Assembly (NCBI GenBank): GCA_018340375.1
Contig: JAFFJZ010000003.1
Location: 53,041,006-53,105,005 of the forward strand
Direction: 5' to 3'
Length of the DNA: 64,000 bases
Source: Gonatopus flavifemur
Lineage: Eukaryota; Arthropoda; Insecta; Hymenoptera; Dryinidae
Made by a program: the position numbers and the translations under genes. Below, in pieces: positions 1 to 10,463 of the stretch; the stretch's first letter is position 1, and every line of letters starts with the position of its first letter. The notes beneath the pieces are model-generated. The model made no database searches. It saw only the letters and a program-made list of their open reading frames with translations, and was not told the origin of the DNA.

Positions 1-628
1 AGGATATATAAACATGAAGCGATAAAACCACGGTAGGACTGTAGGTATCGTGTATCAATGCCAGCCTCCTCGACAACAATCATAATCATATAGAACGCGA
101 GCATCAACGTTACAATGATTTCCCATAATGCATTATATTACAGGCATGAATACAAGACTGTAGCAATACACGAGTTATCGCCGTGTATTCCAGTTTCATC
201 CATCCGTAGTCGCTGTCGATCTCGCAACCACACGGAACGCGATGAAACAGCCTACCACGTACGAACATATGAAACTAACGTATTCAATGCAAACAACTCC
301 AACTAAACGGACCCGTAAATGTAAGCCCTACACGATGCATGCGTATATTCAAGATACATGCGGGAGAATGTGCGTATGCAACGTATAAGTGATCTTCACC
401 CAGAAGCAAGAATCAATACATTTTGCTTTTGAGTGAAGATAGCTTATTCGAGACATCGATTCATGATTATGCCTCTCTTGTGTACGGGACGACGAACGCT
501 GGTTGAATAATCCGTTTATTCCAGCTCTATCCATTCGTCGCTCTGTCCTCCTTTGTGCCACTGGTGTATTCCCTCGCACAAGGTATGTTTTATATGCCGC
601 ACCATTGTACGTTACCCTGTCCTTCACT
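1..628. other. Non-coding sequence, nothing recognised
   Basis: No open frame here resembles a known protein and no terminal repeats were found. The short frames present are not supported by any motif. Confidence 0.4.
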
Positions 629-810
629 AAATATATATATATATATAAAAATAAGTATATGTGTGTGTGTATGTGAATGTATATATATATATATATACAT
701 GTGTATATGGGTGTGGGTGTATATATACGTATGTACATTGTGTATGTGGATGTATATGTATGTATATGGGTACGTATGTGTGTGTATATGTATATATATA
801 TGTATGTATA
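629..810. repeat. TA/TG microsatellite
   Basis: Alternating TA and TG dinucleotides fill the segment and run straight into the TA target site of the first DD41D element. Open frames on both strands here are low-complexity (Tyr-Ile or Thr-His repeats) and are not genes. Confidence 0.9.
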
Positions 811-812
811 TA

Positions 813-2844
813 CAGGGTGGGGCATTTAAAGTGTCGCGGGCGTTTTTTCCAAAAATAAAATGAGATACGAGAACATTTTTCGGACAAAAATTGTAGGGTA
901 TCGAGGGGGACATCCGATGGTGGCCTTGGCTTTGACCTCAAATCTCATCTTCAAGGGCATTCTGAGGTCAACTCTTGTTTTTTAAATAGCATCTCATATT
1001 TTTTACTGCAGATTTGGATTCAAGGTCAAAAACCAAGAAACTTTTGTCTGAACCATTTTCCTGAAATCCGCAAAGATGGCGCTCTAATCGATATTGTTCC
1101 ATACTGAATCTGACATTAGAATAACTCGAAAACGAAGGGTCTTGGAGGAGAATGTTCCGGACAAAAGTTGTCTGATTCCAATGGGGACCCCTTGAACTGA
1201 AACGGAGGTGATGGGGTATAACAGACAAAACACAACACATTTCAATCGTCTACATCACTTGGATAATTTTAATGCAGTAGATGCTCAAAATGATGGCCTT
1301 CGACTTCAATACACATTTCAAAACGTTTTACAAAAGATTGTTGAACTCGTGCTAAAATATCTTCATTGATGCTCGCGCATGCATTGATGATTCGTTGACG
1401 CATATTCTCAGGTGTAGTCGGTGCTTGTTGATAAACTGTATCTTTTATGTATCCCCATAAAAAAAAATCTGGAGAAGTAAGATCCGGAGAACGGGCAGGC
1501 CAATGAACTGGTCCACGACGTCCTATCCATCGTCCAGGATAATCTCTGTCCAATATTTCTCGAGCTGTGACTGCATAATGGGATGGACAAGCATCGTGTT
1601 GATACCACATATTCAATCGTTCCTGAATAGGGATGTCTTCAAGTAATCTTGGAAGTACTTGATCTAAGAAATGTCTGTACTTCTCTCCATTTAGCGTATC
1701 TGCGATGAAGTACGGTCCAATTACTCGAGATCGAAAAATACCAAACCAAACATTCACAGCCCATTGTCTTTGATGCTCTACTTGACGTAACTATCTTGGA
1801 TTTTCTGTCGCCCAGTAATGCATATTATGTCGATTTACTTGACCATGATTGGTGAACGTTGACTCATCAGAAAATAATATGTTGATGAAGTTGTTATTGT
1901 GCATTTGCGCTAGACCCCATCGACAAAACTGTACACGATTTTCGAAATCATCACCGTGAAGGTCTTGATGCAAAAAAATGTGATACGGATGGAATTTGTG
2001 ACGTTTCAGTATTCGAAGAACACTTCTTCGAGAAATTCCCGAATGGAGTTCAATTTCACGAGAGCTCACGTGTGGATTATTGGCTACTGCAGCTAGTACA
2101 TTAACTTCCGCATTTTCTCCGCTAACAGTTCTCATTCGATGTCGTTTTTTCCTTGTAACACTTCCCGTTTCTGAGAATAATTTTGTAATGCGTTGGAAAT
2201 ACCTAATGGATGGCGTTGTTCTTTCAGGAAATCGTTCTGCATACAAGTCATATGCTTGTCTGGGGTTCTTATGCACTTCACCGTAAATGTAGATCATATC
2301 GATCTTTTCAGAAACCGTGTATCGGATATCCATGATTTTCAATTTGTCATAAACCAAGTAATAATCAAATGTAACTGACAAACTGACTTTCAAAATCGTG
2401 AATTTTCACTGAACCCCGTCGTTTGTTTACATCGCGTGAGCTCTGAATGGTGGTAATGTAGACGATTGAAATGTGTTGTGTATTGACAACTTTTGTACGA
2501 AACATTCTTTTGCAAGACCCTTCGTTTTCGAGTTATTCGAATGTCAGATTCAAAATTGAACAATATCGATTAGAGCGCCATTTTTGCGGATTCCAGGAAA
2601 ATGGTTCAGACAAAAGTTTTTTGGTTTTTGACCTAGAATCCAAATCTGCAGTAAAAAATATGAGATGCTATTTAAAAAACAAGAGTTGATCTCAGAATGC
2701 CCTTGAAGATGAGATTTGAGGTCAAAGCCAAGGCCACCATCGGATGTCCCCCTCGGTACCCTACAACTTTTGTCCGAAAAATTTTCTCGTATCTCACTTT
2801 ATTTTTGGAAAAAACGCCCGCGACACTTTAAATGCCCTACCCTG
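813..2844 (-). mobile_element. DD41D Tc1/mariner-superfamily element, family A copy 1
   Basis: This 2032-bp element starts CAGGGTGGGGCATTTAAAG and ends with the inverse, with one mismatch near the end (CTACCCTG). TA flanks both ends (811-812, 2845-2846). The inverted repeats are very long: 813-1255 on the left and 2456-2844 on the right. The right arm lacks about 55 bp that the left arm carries near its inner end. The only gene is the transposase on the minus strand. A near-identical copy lies at 22541-24569. The ends, TA duplication and transposase place it in the IS630-Tc1-mariner superfamily. Confidence 0.93.
1269..2393 (-). pseudogene. DD41D transposase, one nonsense codon (family A copy 1)
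   Basis: The frame is about 374 codons long. It has an N-terminal helix-turn-helix of the DUF4817 type (residues about 25-75), a second HTH near residues 110-130, and a DDE/D catalytic core. Catalytic residues visible are the Asp of FSDEST, the Asp of WYQHDACP, and the Asp of SPDLTSPD, 42 residues after the second, giving DD41D spacing. The frame is open except for one in-frame TAG at 1791-1793, where the copy at 22.5 kb has TGG (Trp). The true start may be the internal Met at 2333 (MDIRYTVSEK), which aligns better with the start of the neighbouring family B protein. The enzyme would cut and paste the element in the nucleus. This copy is inactive unless the stop is read through. Confidence 0.9.
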
Positions 2845-2854
2845 TATATATATA

Positions 2855-4878
2855 CAGGGCGTCCCATTTGAAACAGGACAGCTGAATAACTCTTCAGGGA
2901 ATGGAGGAGGAAAAAAATTGTTCAGATAAAAGTTGTAGGGTTCGAAGGGGGCCATAAGATGGTGACCTTGAATTCTACCTTGAGGTCAATTTTGAGCATA
3001 ATTGATGGTCAAAGTATGTTTTTTCAAACGGTAAACCCTACGTTCGACCTCAGAAATGGAAGGAGCGGAAAATTTTACGTCCGAATATGTTAACATATCA
3101 GGTCATTTAGAGGTCATTTGAAAGTCAAAAAACCATTTTCTATGGATTTTCACGGAAAAGCCTCAAACGAGTTGTTTCTCTGACCAAAGTTATCAAAGTT
3201 AAAGTGAAACCCCACGTTTCGACCTTGAATTCGACCTTGAGAACGATAATGAATGCCAAATTTGAAACAATAATCAAAAAATTATTTATTTTTCCAGTTC
3301 GTCGTTTTATAATTACAGATGGCACAAATCCGTTGACGGGTTAGACACACTTATTGCGGGAGATGTTCGAATTGACCGCCATTTACTTCAATACATAACT
3401 CCAGTCGGCGTCGAAAGTTTCCAAGAACAGACTGAAAAACTTCTGCACGAATATTCGCAATTGCGTATCTGATGCGTTGTTGTAGATCCACAGGTGTTGT
3501 TGGTCGGTTGTTATACACGACATTTTTTACGTAACCCCACAAATAAAGATCTAGAAGGGTGAGATCAGGAGATCTTGCCGGCCACAGTACAAATCCACCT
3601 CGACCAATCCAACGATTGGGGAAAAGGATATTTAGATAATCCCTCACGCATCGAGCGAAGTGTGGTGGTGCTCCGTCTTGCTGAGACCACATCCTCTGCC
3701 TAGTTGCTAATGTCACATCTTCCATGAGAACTGATAATTCATTCTGTAAAAACTGTAGATAATTAGGACCGTTAACAGTTCCATCAAAAAAATACGGCCC
3801 AATAACTTGATTGTCTAGAACTCCACACCAAACATTTATACTCCACCGATGCTGATGATCAACTTGTTGAGTCCAGTGCGGGTTTTGCGCTGACCAATAG
3901 TGGCTATTGTGACGATTTAACAAGCCAGTACTTTGAAACGTTGATTCATCACTGAAAAGAGCATATTGAAAGAAATCGGGCGCTTCGTTCAACCTCTGTA
4001 AAGCCCAATGGCAAAAGTTAACCCGATTCTGCATATCTTGTTGAGATAATTCTTGGGTCAGTGTGATGTGGTACGGATGATTTTGAGCAGCTTGTAGAAT
4101 TCTGTGTGCCGTACTGCGTGGAATACCCAAATCGCGTTCAATATCACGTAAACCAACATGAGGATTCATGTGTATTATTGCTAAACCAGCAACGCATCGA
4201 GGGTCGTTAAAGTTGAAACCTTGATTGTTTCGGCGTTGACCAATCCTTCCTTGTCGACAATTTCTTTCAACTTGGCGAATGACTTCTGGAGAAGGATGAT
4301 GCTGCCGATCTCCAAACCGCTCTCTGCACAGTCGTGACGCTCTTTGATACACTCCGCGACACTCACCCAAGATCATTAAAATATCAACACATTCGTTAGG
4401 AGAATAAACCATTTTGAACCCGCACTTACACCGTAAACGATGAAAACTTCTTAATGATCATTTTCGTACTGATATGAAGAATAAACTCTGAAGGTTAGTT
4501 CTGTTTACTTTCAATTCAAGGTCGAAACGTGGGGTTTCACTTTCACTCTAATAACTTTGGTCAGAGAAACAACTCGTTTGAGGCTTTTCCATGAAAATCC
4601 ATAGGAAATGGTTTTTTGACCTTCAAATGACCTGATATGTTAACATATTCGGACGTAAAATTGTCCGCTCGTTCCATTTCTGAGGTCGAACGTGGGGTTT
4701 TCCATTTGAAAAAACATACTTTGACCATCAATTATGCTCAAAACTGACCTCAAGGTCAAATTCAAGGTCACCATCTTATGGCCCCCTTCGAACCCTACAA
4801 CTTTTATCTGAACAATTTTTTCCCCCCTCCATTCCCTGAAGAGTTATTCAGCTGTCCTGTTTCAAATGGGACGCCCTG
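2855..4878 (-). mobile_element. DD41D Tc1/mariner-superfamily element, family B
   Basis: This 2024-bp element begins CAGGGCGTCCCATTTGAA and ends with its exact inverse, flanked by TA (2853-2854 and 4879-4880). Inverted repeats run about 2855-3231 and 4513-4878. Only ten bases of alternating TA separate it from the preceding family A element. The two families have different TIR sequences and clearly diverged transposases. It carries one uninterrupted transposase gene, so it may still be active or was active recently. Confidence 0.95.
3351..4412 (-). CDS. DD41D transposase, intact
   Basis: The protein is 353 residues with no stop or frameshift. Residues about 3-55 form the DUF4817-type helix-turn-helix, and residues about 85-110 a second HTH (GLRDIERDLGIPRST). 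The catalytic triad is Asp155 (FSDEST), Asp246 (QQDGAPPH) and Asp288 (SPDLTLLD). Forty-one residues lie between the last two, the DD41D arrangement described for rosa/Visitor-like members of the superfamily. The start is the first Met of the frame and aligns with the conserved Y-[ST]-x(3)-C/K-V/I-D start of related proteins. It would bind the 370-bp TIRs and excise or insert at TA. Intactness is seen directly; activity is inferred. Confidence 0.95.
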   Translation of the reverse strand: MVYSPNECVDILMILGECRGVYQRASRLCRERFGDRQHHPSPEVIRQVERNCRQGRIGQRRNNQGFNFNDPRCVAGLAIIHMNPHVGLRDIERDLGIPRSTAHRILQAAQNHPYHITLTQELSQQDMQNRVNFCHWALQRLNEAPDFFQYALFSDESTFQSTGLLNRHNSHYWSAQNPHWTQQVDHQHRWSINVWCGVLDNQVIGPYFFDGTVNGPNYLQFLQNELSVLMEDVTLATRQRMWSQQDGAPPHFARCVRDYLNILFPNRWIGRGGFVLWPARSPDLTLLDLYLWGYVKNVVYNNRPTTPVDLQQRIRYAIANIRAEVFQSVLGNFRRRLELCIEVNGGQFEHLPQ

Positions 4879-4903
4879 TATATATATATATATATATATA
4901 TAT
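4879..4903. repeat. TA microsatellite flanking the family B element
   Basis: Pure alternating TA follows the right end of the DD41D family B element and includes its target duplication. Confidence 0.85.
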
Positions 4904-6769
4904 GAAGAAAATTCGCTATTCCCGTGATGGTATGGGTCTCTATATTGATGTTGGCCCCGGGATGGGAGAATATATATATACGGCAGGTCCATACGCGATA
5001 CACGTATGTTCGCGAGTGGATCTGGTATAACAAAATTTTGATTGTTTCGTCATAATGTATCTCCTCATGTTGTGAGGGATTATCTTGATGATTCTGTTAT
5101 CATCATTGATTGGTACGAGCGTCTAAAATTTCCATTGTTCTTCGTTTGGTGGATATTTTGTTCATGGCGTTGTTTTCGCCTCTTGTACGTATGAGCGCCC
5201 ATATACACGTATTTATGTTACGCGAGTACGGATATGTATTTGGATTCTCATACGTATTATTCAGCTTAGGGATAAAAGTGCCATTTTCGTGAACGAAAGT
5301 AGCACCACTGTTCCTATACTTACTGGTTTTTCCAGTGGTGGAAGGAGGAAGAGGGAGAGGGGAAAGGAACAGAGTTTTCTGTTCGTCATTTTTCGTCATT
5401 TTATCACCTTTTTTTTGTCATTTTATGACCCTTTTTTTGTGGGGGTTTACTTGCCTCATGTCTTTTTTTTTATATATCATTATCATTATTACGCCATCTT
5501 TTTCCATTTCCTCTTTTTTTCTTCATCACTCTTTTTCTTTTGCCTTCATATGTGTATTTTTTCTGTGTTTTTTTTTTATAAAGATCTCTTCGAGGTTTGG
5601 GGAGGCGGAAATGAGCATGCTTTTTGTTTCGGGAAGTTCAAGGAATGGTCAGGTGATTTTGTCGATGGGGTCCCTGTTTTCCTGGTAGTGTTGTGGTTCC
5701 AGAGTGTGTCGAATGTCGCCTGGTAGAGAGAGCGATGCGGAAGAGGTCAAAGCGGAATCTATTCAAGACGGTGTGGCTGGACGATCAGTGATGACTTCTT
5801 TGTAAGAAATAATAGAGGAGAAGAAAAAAAATGAATGTGATATATCAATCGAAAAAGAACGAGCGATAGATGATCCTCCGCAGATCCTAGTTGTTTCCTC
5901 AGTATTTATTTGATATATATCAAATGATTATCGTAAATTTTATAACCTTTTAATTGAACTTTCCATATACTGGGAAGTATGAAAAATCAAAATACTAATT
6001 TTCATATTCAGTATTGATTTTTTGACTATCGTATTTTCAATATCACTCGCATACCTGTATTATAGATATGTAAGATTATTTCTAAATTAAGGAATAAACT
6101 TCCGGGATTCTGGGATTGTCAAATCTCGATTCGAGCTTCCTTCATATTATTGCACCTCTTTCTTATATATATTTACATATTTATATATAAGAAAGATACC
6201 GTACTCGATTTATTTTTTTTTGCCATGGCCCTGTGTTATACGTGCATAATACTTGTTTAAAGGTGGGAATGTTATGCTATGTCTAACACGGGCATTCACG
6301 CACACTGACGCACGCATACGAGCACTTATAGTCGTAGATACACGCTCGAGGATGCATACGCAAGTGCCCACGAGCGTACATGTATTATGCACGTCCTATA
6401 CCCTCGTGCACTCGCATCGATATCGCTCAAGCGCATGATGTTTCGACGGCCACATCGATTCTTCCTACTATGGTTGCAACTTAGTGGTGACTTCGATGCG
6501 TGGAATCCATGGTCAAGTCGTGCGTATCCTCGTGAAGGTAAGGGGCCTCAGTTTTTCTTCGTGGTGTCTGACGAGGTTACGATGTCGAGACTTGCCAGCA
6601 CTTTTCGTTGGTGAGGGGCAGGGCGCGGTAGGGTAAAGGAGAGCGACGCATGGGTTGCGGCTGCGCACGAGGAGTTCCGAAACCAGTGAGGCACCAACAT
6701 ATGGGGGCCATCGCAGGCTTCGGTATTCCCCTCGTGGGTCGGGATTACTTCTTTCTCTTTTTTTTTGGC
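4904..6769. other. Non-coding AT/T-rich sequence
   Basis: There is a T-rich stretch at about 5395-5580. Its frames encode low-complexity Phe/Ser/Leu strings with no domain. A short inverted repeat of ATATATAAGAAAG type lies near 6160-6195. No gene is supported. Confidence 0.45.
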
Positions 6770-6801
6770 ATCCATAGATACATACACCCACATATATATA
6801 C

Positions 6802-6857
<56 letters not shown>

Positions 6858-6862
6858 GTACG
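6770..6862. repeat. TA microsatellite
   Basis: Long alternating TA with occasional C interruptions. It generates spurious Tyr-Ile frames on both strands. Confidence 0.9.
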
Positions 6863-8509
6863 AGTGATTCAGCATAGGGATTATCATTACTGCGAATTGT
6901 CTCGTTGATTCTCGTTGTTGTTCCGTTCCCTCTTCTCTTTTTCATTCGAGTTTCAGGTTTGGGATAATTCCCGGGAGAAAGATGAGTCGAGCATGTGCCC
7001 ATTTGACCCAAAGGAGGCGAGATGTTTCCCATATCTTTCGTAGGTTCTAGCTGACAAAAGGATTTCCTTACATACGAAATAATTTCGGGTTCGGAGTTAT
7101 TTAGGAATTATACAGGAGGCCTATACGGATTCTATGGTGATCATAGTACGACCTCATTGGAAAACATGCAATGGTTCGGGATAATGGCGATGGCTGAGGA
7201 AATTCCCTGAAAGAATCAGGAGCTTGGGTGGAGGCGGGATCCACCATGTCGGCTGTATGAAATTTTCCATGGGGTTTTTCTTGTTTTCGTCGTGTTGGAA
7301 ATTTTGTTGTGGGAATCAATCTAGGGTAGTGGTTGATGCTCATACATGTGAAATTTTCACCCTTGGGTGGTCCTATGGGGGATTTCGCTGGATGGTTCTG
7401 GTGCGTTTTTGAGTTTTCGTGTTTGCCGTGAAGTGGGCAACGGTTGTGAGTGAATGGAGAATCAGAATCTGTCATGGGGTCGGGTTTGGCCAATTACGTA
7501 TGGAAATTGATCTAGGATGCTAGTGGGTCATTGTGAACGCGTGAGCTAGGTTATCGCGTGATTCTATGGGGTTTGATTATGGTTTGACCATGGTGTAATT
7601 TGGAATTGGTGCGTTTCGAGTAGATAGGAACAATCGGGGAGGCGTTATAGAGCGAGATCCGTCATGGGGTCATTCATGGGGTCTTATGGGGTTTTTATGG
7701 GGTTTGCTGTTTGACATGAATAATCGATGGAGGACGATAGTAGGGTCGTAAGAATATGAAATTTGGATAATTTGGCGGTGCAATGGTACTGTTAATGGTC
7801 ACTTCGGGGTTTTTTTTTATGAACAAGGATATATAGTACACCCGGTTTTTTTCTCCCTTTTTGGTGATGGGTTTTGAGTACACGTGTGTATCTCATATGC
7901 TTTTCCCGGTCTGGATACTGCTTGGGAGTCGTTTCCATAATTGACTGAGAAGACAAAGTTCAGAGTACTTTGACCGTGTATGCTTGTACATGGGGGGACG
8001 CTTCATCGCGTTCCGTACGGTTGCGAGGGAAACAACAACTACGAATGGATGGAGCTGGAATACACGGCGATGGCTCGTGTAATGTAGTTGTCCTATATCA
8101 ATGCCTGTAATACACATATTACTGAAATTCATTGTATAACGTTGATAATTTTGTATCATGTTGGGTTCTCTCCGAATTTTATTTTAAGCTTTCTGATTCT
8201 TGGTGGATGGGGAAAACTGTTGCAGAGATATTTCCATTGTTGTTCATGACAGTTTTCACAGATGTTTCTATTCGGTGCGAGTGATGAGTTCGGTTTCTAC
8301 AGTGCTCGTTGCACGTGTGCATAAGCGGCTGGTGATTATGATGATTGTCGAGTGGGTTGGCATTGATACCTGATACCTACTCTCCTCCTGTTGTTTTTAT
8401 CGCTCCGTGCTTATATGTCTTACTCTCTTTTTCTCTAACTCGATATGGTTATTTCTTTTCTATGACTACAGCCGTATTAATGGCTGCTGAAATCTTATAT
8501 GTACTTATA
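6863..8509. other. Non-coding sequence with dispersed ATGGGG motifs
   Basis: The stretch is G-rich on the plus strand and repeats short words such as ATGGGGT and TGGGGTTT, most densely between about 7370 and 7700. No protein domain, terminal repeat or RNA gene was recognised. Confidence 0.4.
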
Positions 8510-8511
8510 TA

Positions 8512-9918
8512 CAGAGTGATTCAAAATTCCCGCACTCTTTTTTGGGAGTAGATTCCTGATGAAATTCTAAAACGATTTGTCCTTTTGCACAATGCTCTCC
8601 TTTAACACAAGAGATTGGATTCCGAATCCTGTATTCTGATTGGTCGAGAATCAATGTATGTTAGATCAATCCTCGGCCGTTTCAAATGATTCTTCTGAAG
8701 AATGTGTTTTCGACTTATCCCAACCACAACATTGAACAATGATGAATTTATTCGAATTCACCCTTTTTACATCATTCGATGATCATAAAGGGTTTATCGA
8801 ACGTTAATAACTTACTTGAGATCACTCAAGATCATTCATGTTTAAATCAAAATCTAATTCAAATTGTGTGCAAGTTCGAGCGCGTTTCTACGTTTAGAAA
8901 ATGTATTCGTCCTAAAAAGGAAGGATTTGGTTAATCTTCAAAGACAATTCTTCTTCCATTTGGAATAACAATATGCCCTTTGAAGCCATATGTGCTTTAA
9001 ATGAAACTGTTTCGAGCTGTCACCTGATTGGTTGATTCGTATCACGAATGGTTGATTCAAGCTAAACAAACCGTATGTGATTACAATGTTAATCAAGTGC
9101 AATGATTGGGTCGTATACGATGTCACACCTTGTATTTTCGTCAAAATTGATGGATTCTGCAAGTTGAAGTAAGTTATTAACGTTCGATAAACCCTTTATA
9201 ATCATCGAATGATGTAAACAGGGTGAATTCGAATAAATTCATTATTGTTCAATGTTGTGGTTGGGATAAGTCGAAAACACATTCTTCAGAAGAATCATTT
9301 GAAACGGCCGAGGATTGATCTAACATACATTGATTCTCGACCAATCAGAATACAGGATTCGCAATCCAATCTCTTGTGTTAAACTTACTAGTCAAACCGT
9401 TCAAATTCGGTATCGGATGAATGAAAATTCTCATGTTTTCTTCTTTACATGAAAATTCTGATTGAAAACGAGTAGTTATACTTTTTTCTCCCACTTGAAT
9501 CCCTGTCCCTACGAAATAACACTATTTTACATTTGTCTGCGTAGTAAAAATCATTACTGAAATTACAACTTTCACCTACAGCATATCGTGATAAGAATTC
9601 ATGACAATAATCAATTTTTCCACAGTGTCGACGAATTCAATCGTTCTACATAGAAAATTTACCAATTTGTATGTTGGTAAATCGTATCGATTATACCGAT
9701 CAGCTGATCGTATGAGCGCCCTCTGCAAGCACCTTCCTCTCTTGTTCTGTTATGACGCTCCTGAATGACCGATGGATCCACCTCATAATTAGTCAACTTT
9801 AATTAATTATATCTCAGAAATTATGCGTCGGAGAGCATTGTGCAAAAGGACAAATCGTTCTAGAATTTCATCAGGAATCTACTCCCAAAAAGGAGTGCGG
9901 GAATTTTGAATCATCCTG
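8512..9918. mobile_element. TA-flanked non-autonomous element carrying a nested insertion
   Basis: The left end is CAGAGTGATTCAAAATTCCC and the right end is its inverse with two differences. Both are flanked by TA (8510-8511, 9919-9920). The TIRs extend about 90 bp, to about 8600 and 9834. No transposase is encoded, so this looks like a Tc1/mariner-type MITE. A second element (8606-9378) has inserted just inside the left TIR. Confidence 0.85.
8606..9378. mobile_element. TTAA-flanked foldback element (piggyBac-like target)
   Basis: The arms are 8606-8816 and 9169-9378, about 97 percent matched by eye. The ends are CACAAGAGATTGGATTC and its inverse. TTAA lies directly outside both ends (8602-8605, 9379-9382), the target preference of piggyBac-type transposases. 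The loop of about 350 bp has no coding capacity. It is nested inside the TA-flanked element, so it is the younger of the two. Confidence 0.88.
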
Positions 9919-9920
9919 TA

Positions 9921-10463
9921 TCTATATGCATGCGGGCTGGGATGTGTCATATATGCCTCTCTGTTAGCCGTAATGATGGCTACTCTCGGATATTGATTCT
10001 CTCTCTTGTTGGAGTACACTGTAAAAATATTCTGAAATTCCCGATACCAGTTGTATATGAGAATTCCGAAACTCGTAATTGAAATCAGGTTCAATCATGA
10101 ATTCGTGAAATTTAATGCAAAATGTTTGCAAATTCAGATAAGAAAAATGCATGAACAATCATAATTCTGTATGAGATATCATAAAATTTCACATGAAAAG
10201 CCAAAGAGTTTTGACAATTCCATACAAAATGTATATATTTATTGCTTCTCATACATTTCTATGGAATTTAAGAAGCAAAGTTTTTTTTTTAGAGTGTATA
10301 TAATGATTTCCTAATAATTGTGCTTTGCTATTTTTTTTCATCGTTTCACTTTCTATGATTGTTTCTATCCTTAATTTAATGTCGAATGTGGGAGTTAGGT
10401 CAGTGAAATGCTATCTGTTCCTTGTGTTTACTGTACTCGACTGCCTAATAATTGGTGAATCGA
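9921..10463. other. Non-coding flank of the retrotransposon
   Basis: This lies downstream of the retrotransposon pol frame on the minus strand, where a polypurine tract and 3' LTR would be expected. I could not find a sequence here that repeats beyond the gag end (16.2-17.2 kb), so no LTR pair is supported. Confidence 0.4.

Noticed and set aside
349..941. Overlapping open frames of 100-158 residues on both strands
   Set aside because: They are translations of TA/TG microsatellite (Tyr, Ile, Thr, His repeats) with no domain.
5289..5726. Plus-strand frames of 117 and 145 residues
   Set aside because: They come from T-rich low-complexity DNA (Phe/Ser/Leu strings); no signal or homology is visible.
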